A stretch of DNA of 64,000 nt, taken from assembly GCA_005765155.1 (NCBI GenBank), contig VCCP01000003.1, positions 5,518,001 to 5,582,000 of the forward strand. The letters are read 5' to 3'. The translations under genes and the position numbers were made by a program. Below, one piece after another: positions 36,443-47,400 of this stretch. Numbering within the stretch: position 1 is the stretch's first letter; each line of letters begins with the position of its first letter. This stretch comes from Zelopaecilomyces penicillatus (Eukaryota; Ascomycota; Sordariomycetes; Hypocreales; Pseudodiploosporaceae). The notes beneath the pieces were generated by a model. The model was not told the origin of the DNA, did no database searches, and saw only the letters and a program-made list of their open reading frames with translations.

Positions 36443-39258
36443 GGCGGCGTCTAGGATGGGATTCGCGACCTTGGAGGCAGCAATGTGGAGGCTCTACATG
36501 GATTGCGGTTTTTTTTTTTCACGTGAGGAAGCGAATGCGAGAGTTGAAGAATGGATTTTCGTCAGAATCGGATGGATGAGTGGGAGCCGAGGAAAACAGA
36601 TGGCCGTGACAGGCATTACGTTCGTATTGATAACCCAAGGAAGCTAGAGCGAATAACGAAGGATCAGCACGGACAAAATAGCCTTATTTATTACCATTAA
36701 TGGGTAAAGGCCTCAGAATGGGTTATTGTAGACAAATTGTGAAAGGAGTCGACGACGACGTCATTGACAGCACGAATATAGGTACGCGGCGATGACGAAA
36801 AACTTGCGACGAGATTGCCCAGTAGGATGAAGATTGATTACGCACGACTGTGAACCACGCAACTCAACGCGGAAGCAGATATTACGTCTTCCTGCAAAGA
36901 AGATCCCTCGGTTCGTCCCGGCTATAATTTAGTTATCGACTAACTTAGGTAGAATTAGTCAAAGACAACGCGTAGGATGATGGGCACTTAATCAACGGCA
37001 ACAAGTAACCGACGCAAACGAGCTAATCATCATCTGTTGGGCCGTTTGTAGTGGGAATGGAAATACTACTAATAATAAGAGATGGTGTGTGGCTTGCGCA
37101 GCCATTTCGCGCATCACGGTTGGCTGGGTTTGCGTGGTTGGGTGGAGGAAGGATCCGGAGTTGATGCGAGGCCGATTCCGTTTCGGCATAAAGGGGACCA
37201 AACAGCCTCGTTAGATCCGTACGCGTATCCTGCATGGGAAGGAGTGGAGAACAGCCCGATTAGTTGTCTCCTCTACGTAATTAGTCTCGAAGCTTGCTCC
37301 GAATGCTGGGTTAGTGCCAGGAGAAGGATGTTGGGTGGGGGACGTGGGTCGGTTCAACGGGGATGGGCAGAGCGACGATAGGTGCGATTATCATCATACA
37401 TCGTACCATGCGGTCGTTGTCCCATGTTATCAGTCCCCTGTGCTCCGTACGTCGTACCTAGGTAAGTAGGTAATGATCAAATGGGTTGGGTTTGTTTGGT
37501 GGGGTTCTTTCGCAACATTGAGCCGTCTTAGTGCTGGTGCTGAACGCTTCAAGGATGTCTGATTGTCACGGTCTGACTACCTTGCCTTGAGCTTCTTTAT
37601 TGGCGAAAACAACAATGTGTAGCGTACTGTACGTAAATGCTGCTTTTTTAAATCCTCATACGCTAATACGAGTTAACGTTAGTTACTTCAAAGTTAAACC
37701 CAAAGGGGTCCTGACACCCACGTCATGATTTACTCGTGGCTCTGTGTTCTTTACTCCACGCGTTGACCCAAAGCAGGTGATCCTTCCGGCGCCTGCAAGC
37801 GGCGTCAAAACCCATGCCAAGGCACCTTACTCGTAGCCGCATTATATCTCTAGAAGTCGGACTAGATACTGTTACGCCGCGTAGAATAAGAGTCATTGCG
37901 GCGAGTAACGACCCCCGGCTGATGTTGTAGTGGTTGTACCAATTCTTGATTGGCAGCGCATTATTACGCCTACGAGTAAGAACCAGAAAGTCATGGATCG
38001 AGATTGTTGGGGCCAGGTCTAAGAGGAGAAGAAACAGCAGAAGGAACAGCCAAAGCTACCCTATACTCTGCCTGTGAATAATGGGCAACATGAATGGGAG
38101 GTTTCCTTCCAGAACGAGACTGGAAGGAAAATTTGAAAAGGGGCCGTTGTAAAAACACTCTTACTATGTGGGGACTCTTGATCATGATAGAGACGTTGCT
38201 TTGTTTTTTTTCTTGGTCCAGGGTCAACTGGCATGGCTTTCTGGAGCCCTCCCACGCATGATGCCAAAGCAGGTCTGAACGATGTTGACACAATCAACCA
38301 CCAACAACCCAATGGGGTTTCTGCTGCCTAAGGTACCTATTAGCGGAGACAACCCTCCTAACATAGTAAAACTAGGTGGATGCACTTACACGACTCAAGT
38401 AGCATCTTGGATGCGATAAAAAATCCCCACACATGATCCGGCACTACGGTTAGTACATTCGTGAACATAGCGATGGTTGAATTGGATAGTTTTTTTTTGG
38501 GACTCTTACGAAACCATTCGCTTCGGCAGATCGACCAGCCTTACCAGGCAAGCATCGCGGTGTCGATCCTTGATGCTTACTTAAATCGAGAGAAATGCTC
38601 CGAACTCGAGAGCAAGTCCAGAAGAGGAAATTTTGATATTGACATCGTGTGGCACAGCCTCCTCTATTGCTAAAACTTCTCAAACTGTACTTTGTCATGC
38701 GTTCTTAACTATGCCTACTTGGATCCGATGGGCTAGAAGGTGGACTAAGAAATGAATGGAGGAGCCAAATCTGAAAGACTAGGCTGTAGGCTTTGTTGTT
38801 GTTTCTTGGCACATCTGCAAATGCGAATGTAACTAGAAGTCATTTCAACAGAACAATGGAGCCTATTGCGCCCGTACGCTGGGATTGTGAGTCGTGCCCA
38901 TTGTGCCCACACGTGCGGTATCGTGGGGTGAGAACGCTTGTGGGCATGGCCAAGCACTTGCTGGCAGCGACTATTGTTTTATGGCCCATTATAGTACGGC
39001 TGCTAATGCCGAAAACACCATCTTCGTGCTTTTGAGGGTCGTTTTAGGCAGCTTGGTGGAGAAAAATCTCCAAGTAAATGATTCGAGCGAGACTTGGCCA
39101 TGGCCTCTTGGTGTGTCCCACGAGGCCCAATGTTTGAATACAAATATCCCTACCATGGCATGCTATTATTCGCGAAATCTGTGTTCTGGTCAGCTTGATT
39201 TCACCAAAAGCATTCACTGAAAACGTCTTGTCCATTTTTTCCTGTTTTACTCTCACCA
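36443..39258. other. Gene-poor interval (2.8 kb)
   Basis: No supported gene. The left part should be the MFS promoter, the right part the promoter of the GH16 gene. A perfect 11-bp inverted repeat lies at 38102-38130 and a TACCTAGGTAAGTAGGTA motif at 37454-37473. Short frames on both strands have no recognisable motif. Confidence 0.5.
38102..38130. repeat. Perfect 11-bp inverted repeat (hairpin)
   Basis: TTTCCTTCCAG at 38102-38112 and its exact reverse complement at 38120-38130 flank a 7-nt loop. It could form a stable stem in RNA or serve as a dyad protein site. No long T-run follows, and no neighbouring gene end explains it. Confidence 0.8.
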
Positions 39259-40200
39259 ATGTTTACCAAAACCGCGCTTCTCGCCCTTGTGGCAAGCGCC
39301 GCGGGTGTCTTGGGCCAGAACTGTGACTGTTACCTCTCAGACGGCCCAGCCCCAACTTACTTCCGCAACTTCGGCTTCTGGGACTTTCGCTGGCTCAGCC
39401 AACACGCCCGCGTACCACCTGTCATAAACACAGTCCAAGGCAATATTGATGCCGACTTTACCAGCTCCGTCTTCAACTGGGAGTCTCAGTTCCAACAGTT
39501 CTGGGGCCCCCAGCGGTGGAGCAACGGCAACAAGAATCTACCCATGGTCAATACCTTCAACAATCTGTACATTGAGCGCAATGGAAACAGCGGCCAATCA
39601 TACCTCACAATGCGTACTAGTCGTCTTTCCAACTTCCAAACTGCCTCGGAGTTTGAGTCTCGGCAGTCCCATCAGCACGCTTCAGTGCGTATGATGTCAC
39701 GAACTCATGGCTCTTCCGGTGCCTGCACCTCTGTTTTTACTTTCCTGGGCAACGATAACCCCCGACTCGTCCAGGAGTCTGATATTGAGATCCTCACCAA
39801 AGATCCCGCCAACAAAGTCCAGTATACTAACCAGCCAGGTTATCTTGCGGACGTTGGCTCAGTCAATGGTGCTCATCATAACCTGACTCTCCCTGGTGGC
39901 AAGCGCTGGACAGACTTCATTGAGCATCGTCTCGACTGGACCCCAGGCAGGACCACTTGGATGGCTGATGGAACCACGATGCACTCGCAGACATTTCAAG
40001 CACCCAAGGATCCGAGCCGCATTGTCTTTAACGCCTGGAGCAACGGCGATTCCTGGAGCGGAGCCATGCGCCAGGGTGGTCATGCGTACCAAAATATCCA
40101 GTGGATTGAGATGCTCTACAACTCCGTACCTAGAAGCTCTTGCCAGAGAGTATGCAGCATTGATAGGTCCGCCGAGCCTGGACGACCGATCCGAATTTAA
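39259..40200 (+). CDS. Secreted GH16-type endo-glucanase/transglycosylase
   Basis: Predicted extracellular enzyme of glycoside hydrolase family 16 acting on beta-glucans of the cell wall or of a substrate. It is a single exon of 313 aa. A signal peptide occupies residues 1-19 (FTKTALLALVASAAGVLG, cleavage before QNCDCY). The catalytic signature ESDIEI at about 173-178 fits the family pattern E-x-D-x-E, with nucleophile and acid/base Glu at 173 and 177. A concanavalin-like fold is suggested by flanking strands (SYLTMRTSRLS, VNGAHHNLTLPGGK, HRLDWTPGRTTWMADGT, RIVFNAWSNGDSWSG). Cys-rich DCY near the N-terminus and SSCQRVCSID near the C-terminus may pair. The start follows TCTCACCAATG, and there is no GPI-anchor-like hydrophobic tail, so it is probably soluble. 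The neighbours do not explain its role; membership in the peptide cluster is unlikely. Confidence 0.85.
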   Translation: MFTKTALLALVASAAGVLGQNCDCYLSDGPAPTYFRNFGFWDFRWLSQHARVPPVINTVQGNIDADFTSSVFNWESQFQQFWGPQRWSNGNKNLPMVNTFNNLYIERNGNSGQSYLTMRTSRLSNFQTASEFESRQSHQHASVRMMSRTHGSSGACTSVFTFLGNDNPRLVQESDIEILTKDPANKVQYTNQPGYLADVGSVNGAHHNLTLPGGKRWTDFIEHRLDWTPGRTTWMADGTTMHSQTFQAPKDPSRIVFNAWSNGDSWSGAMRQGGHAYQNIQWIEMLYNSVPRSSCQRVCSIDRSAEPGRPIRI

Positions 40201-43200
40201 GGGTGTTGAGATGGAGAATATTTAGTGGCCCAAGAGTATCGAAGAACATGGGCAAGAGTAGTTGGATAATGCCCCCCTCGTACATAGTATATAACACGAA
40301 TTGAAACGCTTGAATGCCCCATCTGATGAGAGTGTTTTCTGTAGCCGATGCGCAGTTTACCGAAATTACTGAGAGGGCTGCTCATGAAAATGTATGGATT
40401 GCATGTCAAATCTTAGCTAAGCCAAGGACTGGCGATGGTTTTGTTTAAGCACCGAGTCGTGAACACTATAAATGGGTGGAGTTCTGCCGGGGTGATGAGA
40501 AGCCATTACCAAGTCGGTGGGGGCAGCATGGCGTGATATTACCAAACAAATAAGGAACCCATTGAACATGCAAGGTTTGCCCCCCCATATCAAAGTGTTT
40601 GATGCACTGGACCAGACGGTCCACGATTGTCAGACGTAGAATTCTCTGCAGCCATGTTGAAAGAGTATGAGTAGCACTAAACTTGATTAAATAATGACCA
40701 CATGCGAGACTGATATTACCGAACATATTGATATTTTGAGGTGACAAATTACCATCAAAGCACATTTCAATGACTGGCCGGGAGTTGAGTTTAAAAGCAC
40801 TGAGCTAGGCAAAACGGCAGTCACTGGCCAAGTCTAAGGCTGCATCCCACTTGAGCGTGGACCATCTAATAATCTTGGCGTTGTCTGTTTCAATCACTAG
40901 TGTATAGAATGCTCATAGTATCCGCATGGGTTGCACTTGAGCGTTGCCGTGAAACAACGACTATGGAACACTCTCCACACTCACCTTGCGGAGAAGTGCC
41001 GTGGTCTTGGTATGGGATTGTGGAATTGGAAGGGAGACATAGGAAATTATTCAGAGTATGCGATGAGGACCATGGACACCATGCTAATGTCTGGAGATAA
41101 CTGAGCCGCGCGTGCAATTCCCCTATCTGGTGGCAGAGACGCAATTGATTTTCTTGTGAGATCCATCTACCTGCGAGGACACGTCAAAATTCCTCGGCTA
41201 ATCTTGCATTTGAAAGCATTAGCAAGAGGCATGCCAGTTGTCATAAGCGTTGCCTGGGCCCGTCGTATTCAAATATGGATTCCACCTACTCTTCCGTTAT
41301 GTCATACGGGACTTAATATAGAGACATGTCATCAGGCAATGCTGATGAATCAGGGGCCGAGCGCAGCCACTGAGCTGGGGTCCAGCTTGCTAGCTACCGC
41401 ACTTACATGATAGTCTTTGTGTTATCATAATTAGAATTCTCGAGGGCGACCTCATTCTCTGATGACATCTGGATCAATGAAATCAAACGCACCTGCATGC
41501 TCAAATATATTTATGGATAGGTCTCAATTCAACGGTGACTCCGATGGCCATGTGGGCATGGAGTAATTAGTGCTCCCAAGCATAATAGGTATTTACCTGT
41601 TCCATGGCTACTAGTAGGAAGCCGTACCCGCAACTACTTACTGTATTTGTCGCAAAGATCGCCGGTCAAGCCCCTCGATTGGTCGAAGCTGGCAAAGACT
41701 TGGCATCATGACAATCTGGATAAGCAACGTCAGACGGGGCAATTCTTTACAATGTAGTGTAGCATGGATTGATAAACAATGCACCTGTAACAAGGGTCAA
41801 GATGAGTTGCGGGTTTGCGACACATTGCGGAGACTCCCTTTGTCAAAATTTAGAGCCCTCCGTGCCGTCCATAGCCTACGCCGCATCCTTGATTGTCACT
41901 TTGCTTGTGTGTTTCATGTGTATAACATGTAGTATGCATGTCTCGTGGCTATGAGAGGCTAGAGGGACCGGTTGATGACCTTCCTGTGAGCTGTAATTAC
42001 CAGGTCAACGCCATGCATACGACAGAAGGCAAACTTGCTGTTGGTGAGAATGCGAACGGTTTACCGTGTGTGATACCCGTCTCCACTCTTGCACACAACC
42101 TAGCATGTATTGGGTACCGAGTGCGAATCACACCTCATATTATTAGAGCATGGGGAAGTTCCTGAGGTGGACTCCGTCGATGGGCGAAACATGTCCGAAG
42201 CCCTGTCCGAAGCCCATGTGGAATGAGTCGGAACCTAGCAGCAAACGTTCCTTGGATAGAGCACGGGTGTCCTTCCCCTGTCCTGTGTCAACCAACTGCG
42301 GGTAGGGACGATCCCGTTGGGTGGCGGCTAAAATCACCGATGCGATGGGGCAATGGAAGAAGATCCTGACCTCGCATTAATGCCTTGTTGCCTGCGAGAA
42401 TGCAGTGTCGGTTACACGTGTCGGCCACATGTGTCGAACGCTTGTCTCGGAAATGTTGTCCAACACTTGAAGGATTGTTATGGATGAGGGTGCATTACAC
42501 CTTGAGTTTGATCTGCAACATGAACTCCCTTGATTGGCTGCGGGGGTAGGAAGGGGAGCACCGGCTGCATCATACTGTATGCTTACTTACCAAACGACCA
42601 TCATCAGACACACAGGTCTGTTGCAGTGTCTGATCCTTCTCCCCGGGATTCCATCGACAACCTCGTCTTCCGCCCCGTACCCTGCAGTTGCCGTTCCGTG
42701 CTTGGCGCATTTTGAGAATGCCGACCTGCACCAAAAGAGACGGTTCAGAGCGGCTGCGGGGATGATTAGGATAACATCTGGCAGGCTGAGGCCATGCGAG
42801 AGTGGGGGTTTAGTGGTTGCCTGTTGCGACTGGAACATCATCGGACCATCACTAATCCGAATTCCATTGAACTCCCAATCAGTGCCTCATCATCGCGGCC
42901 TGCCGGAGTTTCCCCTTCCCATGATCAAGTCCGAGCCTCAATCGACGCAGCCTTACAACAAAGACAGGAGTCCATATCCCCATCTTACCACGATAGTGAA
43001 GAGGCCGGCGCAGTGGTGGCCATCCTAGACTCCCGCTAGCTCTAGGTACATCATCATGCAGCACATGACAGGGGCCATCCCATCTTTTTGTGATGTCCAA
43101 GACATGCCAGCCACCACCTAATAATAAGGGGCCGTACAGGACGATAGTAAGCAGTCCGGATGAAGACCGAGCTCGTACGAAGAGGCAGCCATTGTGTAAC

Positions 43201-44455
43201 CGTATCTACCGCCGCTCCGGGAGCCTTGTTACTCCACATTACTACGTGTACCTCCGCACGCATTCGGTGTTTCTTGAAGCTAAAAGGGAAATTTCGTGGT
43301 CAGACTCGGCTCAGCGAGATGACAAAACAGCAATGCGGGGATTGCGACATCTTTCATTGTTGACCTCCATGCAACCCATTGGTGCCTCTTTCATAGGATG
43401 CAAATCATACCCGAGAGCGCCTACCATTGTTGCTGATCGAGATTCGAGAGCCATGCCCATCACCTAATAGCCCGGTAAAATAGTTGGGCCAACATCGATC
43501 TGTAAACCTAGAGCTGGGGGGGGGGGGCTTGAACCAAATTGGCGTTCCTGTTCAAATCGCTGATGTGCGCAAACGATCTGCATCAAGGAAGACCAGCAGA
43601 CAGAGTCATCTTGATAACCATAGTCGTCTCGGCCGAGTATGGAACGGGGGGAGACTTGACAAACAGTTGTTTCTCTCCAAAGTAGACTCCAGGATGTTGT
43701 TTCATGGTACTTTCCTCGCCTTGACAGAAAACGACAATGTGCAATCTAGGTACAGTCAGCCACCGATGAATGATCGGCCCTTGGTACGATGCACCCGCAT
43801 ATCAGGGTCGCATCGCCATCTAGCCGCTAACCGCCCAGGGCAATTCATGGCTCCATGCATGATCCCATCCACGGTCCTGCCGGCCTCGAGGCGGTACCGA
43901 GTGATAGTTGGGCTGACAGGGGTAATAACAACTAAGATGACAAAACACGAGAAAAAGGCAGAGCATAACCCAACAGGGTCTAATAAGCAGAATAATATGT
44001 ACAAAATACTGCTGTTTATAGCTTGGTCGGGCTATCTAATTTATTATGTATGTGGCTAGGTAAGACATAATTGCTTTCTTTGGAACTAGGAGCTAGGTGA
44101 TGCCTAGCATGTAATCGTCGCCGAATGGATTGAGATGCCTGCATCACTTCAAGCCCTGTGTTGCCGTATTTACTCATTAAGCATGAAAGTCTGCAAGCTG
44201 ATCTGCAACCGAGCCTGAGACTTATACCCAAACCTGCTGGCTTCCGTCTTCTCGAAGCATTGCCTTTTCTGGATCCTTGACATGACCTGGAGTCGTTCTA
44301 TGGTACAATACGAAATCACGAAAAAATTCTGGTAACTCCACAACCAACAGAATCCTCAGCCTTTGAAACTTTCATCAACCCATTTTCATGTTGCCGTGAC
44401 AAACTCGACTTTTGTTTCATCTCGAAGAAAACCCTCCAATCTACCCATTTACAAC
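40201..44455. other. Gene-poor interval upstream of the peptide synthetase (4.3 kb)
   Basis: No intact gene is recognised. A stretch at about 42640-43039 reads like protein in one plus frame (ending ...SISPSYHDSEEAGAVVAILDSR before a TAG at 43037-43039), but it lacks a convincing start or family motif and could be a relic. The palindromes ACACGTGT (42414-42421) and CACATGTG (42426-42433) form an E-box-like pair. A 12-base G run is at about 43516-43527. The last few hundred bases must contain the synthetase promoter; I see no clear TATA box. Confidence 0.45.
42414..42433. promoter_or_regulatory. Pair of E-box-like palindromes
   Basis: ACACGTGT and CACATGTG stand 4 bp apart, each a perfect palindrome and each followed by TCG. 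CACGTG is a classic bHLH site. They are 2 kb upstream of the synthetase start, so any link is speculative. Confidence 0.25.
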
Positions 44456-47400
44456 ATGTCGAGCCTCTTCGTGCAGCCGTCGAACTCAGCAATGGAACTT
44501 GACCAGCCACGCCGTGGTCCTTGTGGTGGGCCTGAGCAGTTAACATCTGCTGAAGCTTCCCTTAGACCAGACTACAGTCTTGTAGCTGGGCAGCTTCCCA
44601 TTGCAATTTGTGGCATTAGTCTTCGAATGCCAGATGGCGTGAATAGCTGTGAAGAGTTCCGGCATCAACTCAACACTGACAGCCTCTTCAACTCCTCCCA
44701 GCAAGTCCCATCGTCCTCTTCGTCAATGCCCATTCTGTCTATGATTTACGACGATGAAGCTGCCTGCGAAACGACTCTCCAACAGTTATATGAAGTGACT
44801 CGTGAATGCATCGATGACGCAGGGGAAATGAACCATGGAAAGAATGACGCTCATGTGGGTGTTTACATGAGTGCTCCTGAGAGTTTTTTGTCCCATGCTC
44901 TTGGCGGACAGGAACGCCCCCCTACAATGGCAGAGCTGGTTTCTGTGAAGCATGGTTTGGATGGACCACGGTAAGTAAAAATACATACCATTTTCACAGA
45001 CTAGTTACTAGGACTAACATAAGCCTGGCATTCAGCTTTCTTGCTAGGGCGGAGACCCCAACATCCTCGGCGACCCTAATCGAAGCGTACGATGCTTTGC
45101 AGAGAGGAACAGCCAAAGCTGCAGTTGTGATAGATATTGCCTCAATCAGCTCACCCGGAGCAAAATGTTTTTCTGCGATGTATATGAAACCTTTAGCCAA
45201 TGCCATCTCTGATGGCAATGCAGTCCATGCGATTATTCGAGCCATTGTTGCTCACAACAATACCCTACCGCCCCAGCAGGATAATGCAGGTCTGGCTGCT
45301 CCTTCGATTATTTTACAACTGTTACAAACTATTTTTTCTCTGGTACCAAAGACACAATCTCTCAAGTTCCACACCAATACCGACGATAACTTAACATCAT
45401 CATGGGAAATCACCTCGCCGCCCTCCGCAGAATTGAATGGTACTCCATGCCCAGCAGGACCAGAGTTGCTGCTATTTTCTGCGGGCTCCTCTTCGGCCTT
45501 GAGTCGTCATGTCCAAAATCACAAAGAGTACATTCAGTCCCATCCCGAAATCACGATGCGCGACATTGCCTACACTCGAGCCATGCGTCGGGAAGCCTTG
45601 GACTACCGATCCTTTTCTGTTGCCCATGAACGAGAATCGATCGCAATATCAAATCGAATAAAACGACCAACTGAGCCTCCCGGGCTCACAATGGTATTTA
45701 GCGGTCAGGGTGCTCAATGGGCTGGAATGGGAAAAGAGCTTATGGAAAATGATACAAAATTTGACCAAGACATTAGTCAAATGAGTGAAATATTGCGAAA
45801 CATGGCGATCCCTCCAACTTGGTCGATAAAGGATGAGCTCAGACGAGACTCGAGTGATCCGCTTAACCGAATCAACTCTCCAGAGCTGGCCTACCCGTTA
45901 TCAACTGTTTTGCAAATTGCCCTATTTCACCAGTTTGAGCGCCTTGGAATCCAACCAAGGGCGGTGATCGGGCACTCAAGCGGTGAGATAGCCGCGGCTT
46001 ATGCTGCTGGCTTTATAAGCCTCAGAGATGCCCTCGCTGTGGCTTATTATCATGGTTATGTGATGAAGAAGAATGAGCTTGATGGCTCGATGGCTGTGAC
46101 CAATTTAAGCGTTAGAGAAGTAAGTCGATTCCTTTTAGACGGAGTCGTTGTGGCCTGCGAAAACAGCCCCAGCAGCACTACTCTTTCCGGGGATCGCGAG
46201 GCCCTGGAAAAAGTGATTGAATCTATCAAGGAAAATGAGCCGGATGCTTCCGCTCGTATGCTGCATGTTTATGCTGCCTATCACTCTCACCATATGACTC
46301 TGCTCTCTGATGAGCTCTGCCGCCTCCTGAAAAACGAAGGCATCTCTTCCACCTCATCATCACAACAATCCAAAGCTCTCATGATATCCACTGTGAGCGA
46401 AAATCTACTCAAGTCTGAGGATCTTAGTCCCGAGTACTGGATTTCCAACTTGGTCTCGCCCGTGAGGTTTAGTTCTGCCGTCGTGTCACTGCTGGCATCG
46501 GTTCCAGAGAAGCAACTGTTCCTTGAGTTAGGACCCCATTCAACTTTGTCTGCACCGATCTCTCAAATATGCAAGTCTGTGAATGCTTCTTTTAGCTATG
46601 TGCCATCTCAAACACGGCACAAAGACTGTACTGCTAGTTTTCTCACAGCAGTCGGCAGACTTTGGCAAGAGTCCCTGGTACCAAATCTGGCACCATTGTT
46701 TGCGAATGGAAAAACAGTTGCTGGACTCCCCCCCTGCCCGTGGAACTCAGACAATGAGGAAGAGAGCGAAGATGGCGCAGAGCTGCCGCTCAGTGTCGGG
46801 CTGTCGCAAAAGGATAAGCGAGAACAAATCGTGGCAAACGCGGCAAACTTGACCACTTCACAACTTGCAGATGGGGAGATTCCAACAACTGACTTAGAGA
46901 TCATTATCAGAACGCTTTGGGCCCAGGTACTTTCCAACGTTTTGCATATGGAAATACAAGATATTGGAAAGAAGCATAGCTTTATGCGTCTTGGTGGTGA
47001 CTCGCTCACCACGATTGAGTTAGCTACAGCTGCTTACAGACACGGAATTCGATTGACTGCATCATGCATTACCCAGAATCCTGAACTGGCAGAGATGGCA
47101 GCTGTTGCTGTAATTGATGATACTGATCTTATATCCGAAACTGAGCCTTTTAGTCTTATACCAGCAGCTGATTCGGCTGCGATCACACATATTGTTCGGG
47201 AAGAGTGCAACTTATCTTCAAACCAAGTGATTGAGGATATTTACCCATGCACCACTTTGCAAGAAGGATTTATGATTCTTGGTCTTAAACAACCCGGTTC
47301 CTATATTCATAGGTTGGTATATAAGTTATCTTCTACCACTGATAGTGACCGTTTCAAATCTGCATGGACAGCAACAATCAACCAGTCCGGCAGTTTACGA

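Noticed and set aside
44363..44455. Upstream extension of the synthetase frame to 44363
   Set aside because: The codon at 44363 is TTG, not ATG; the first ATG in frame is 44456.
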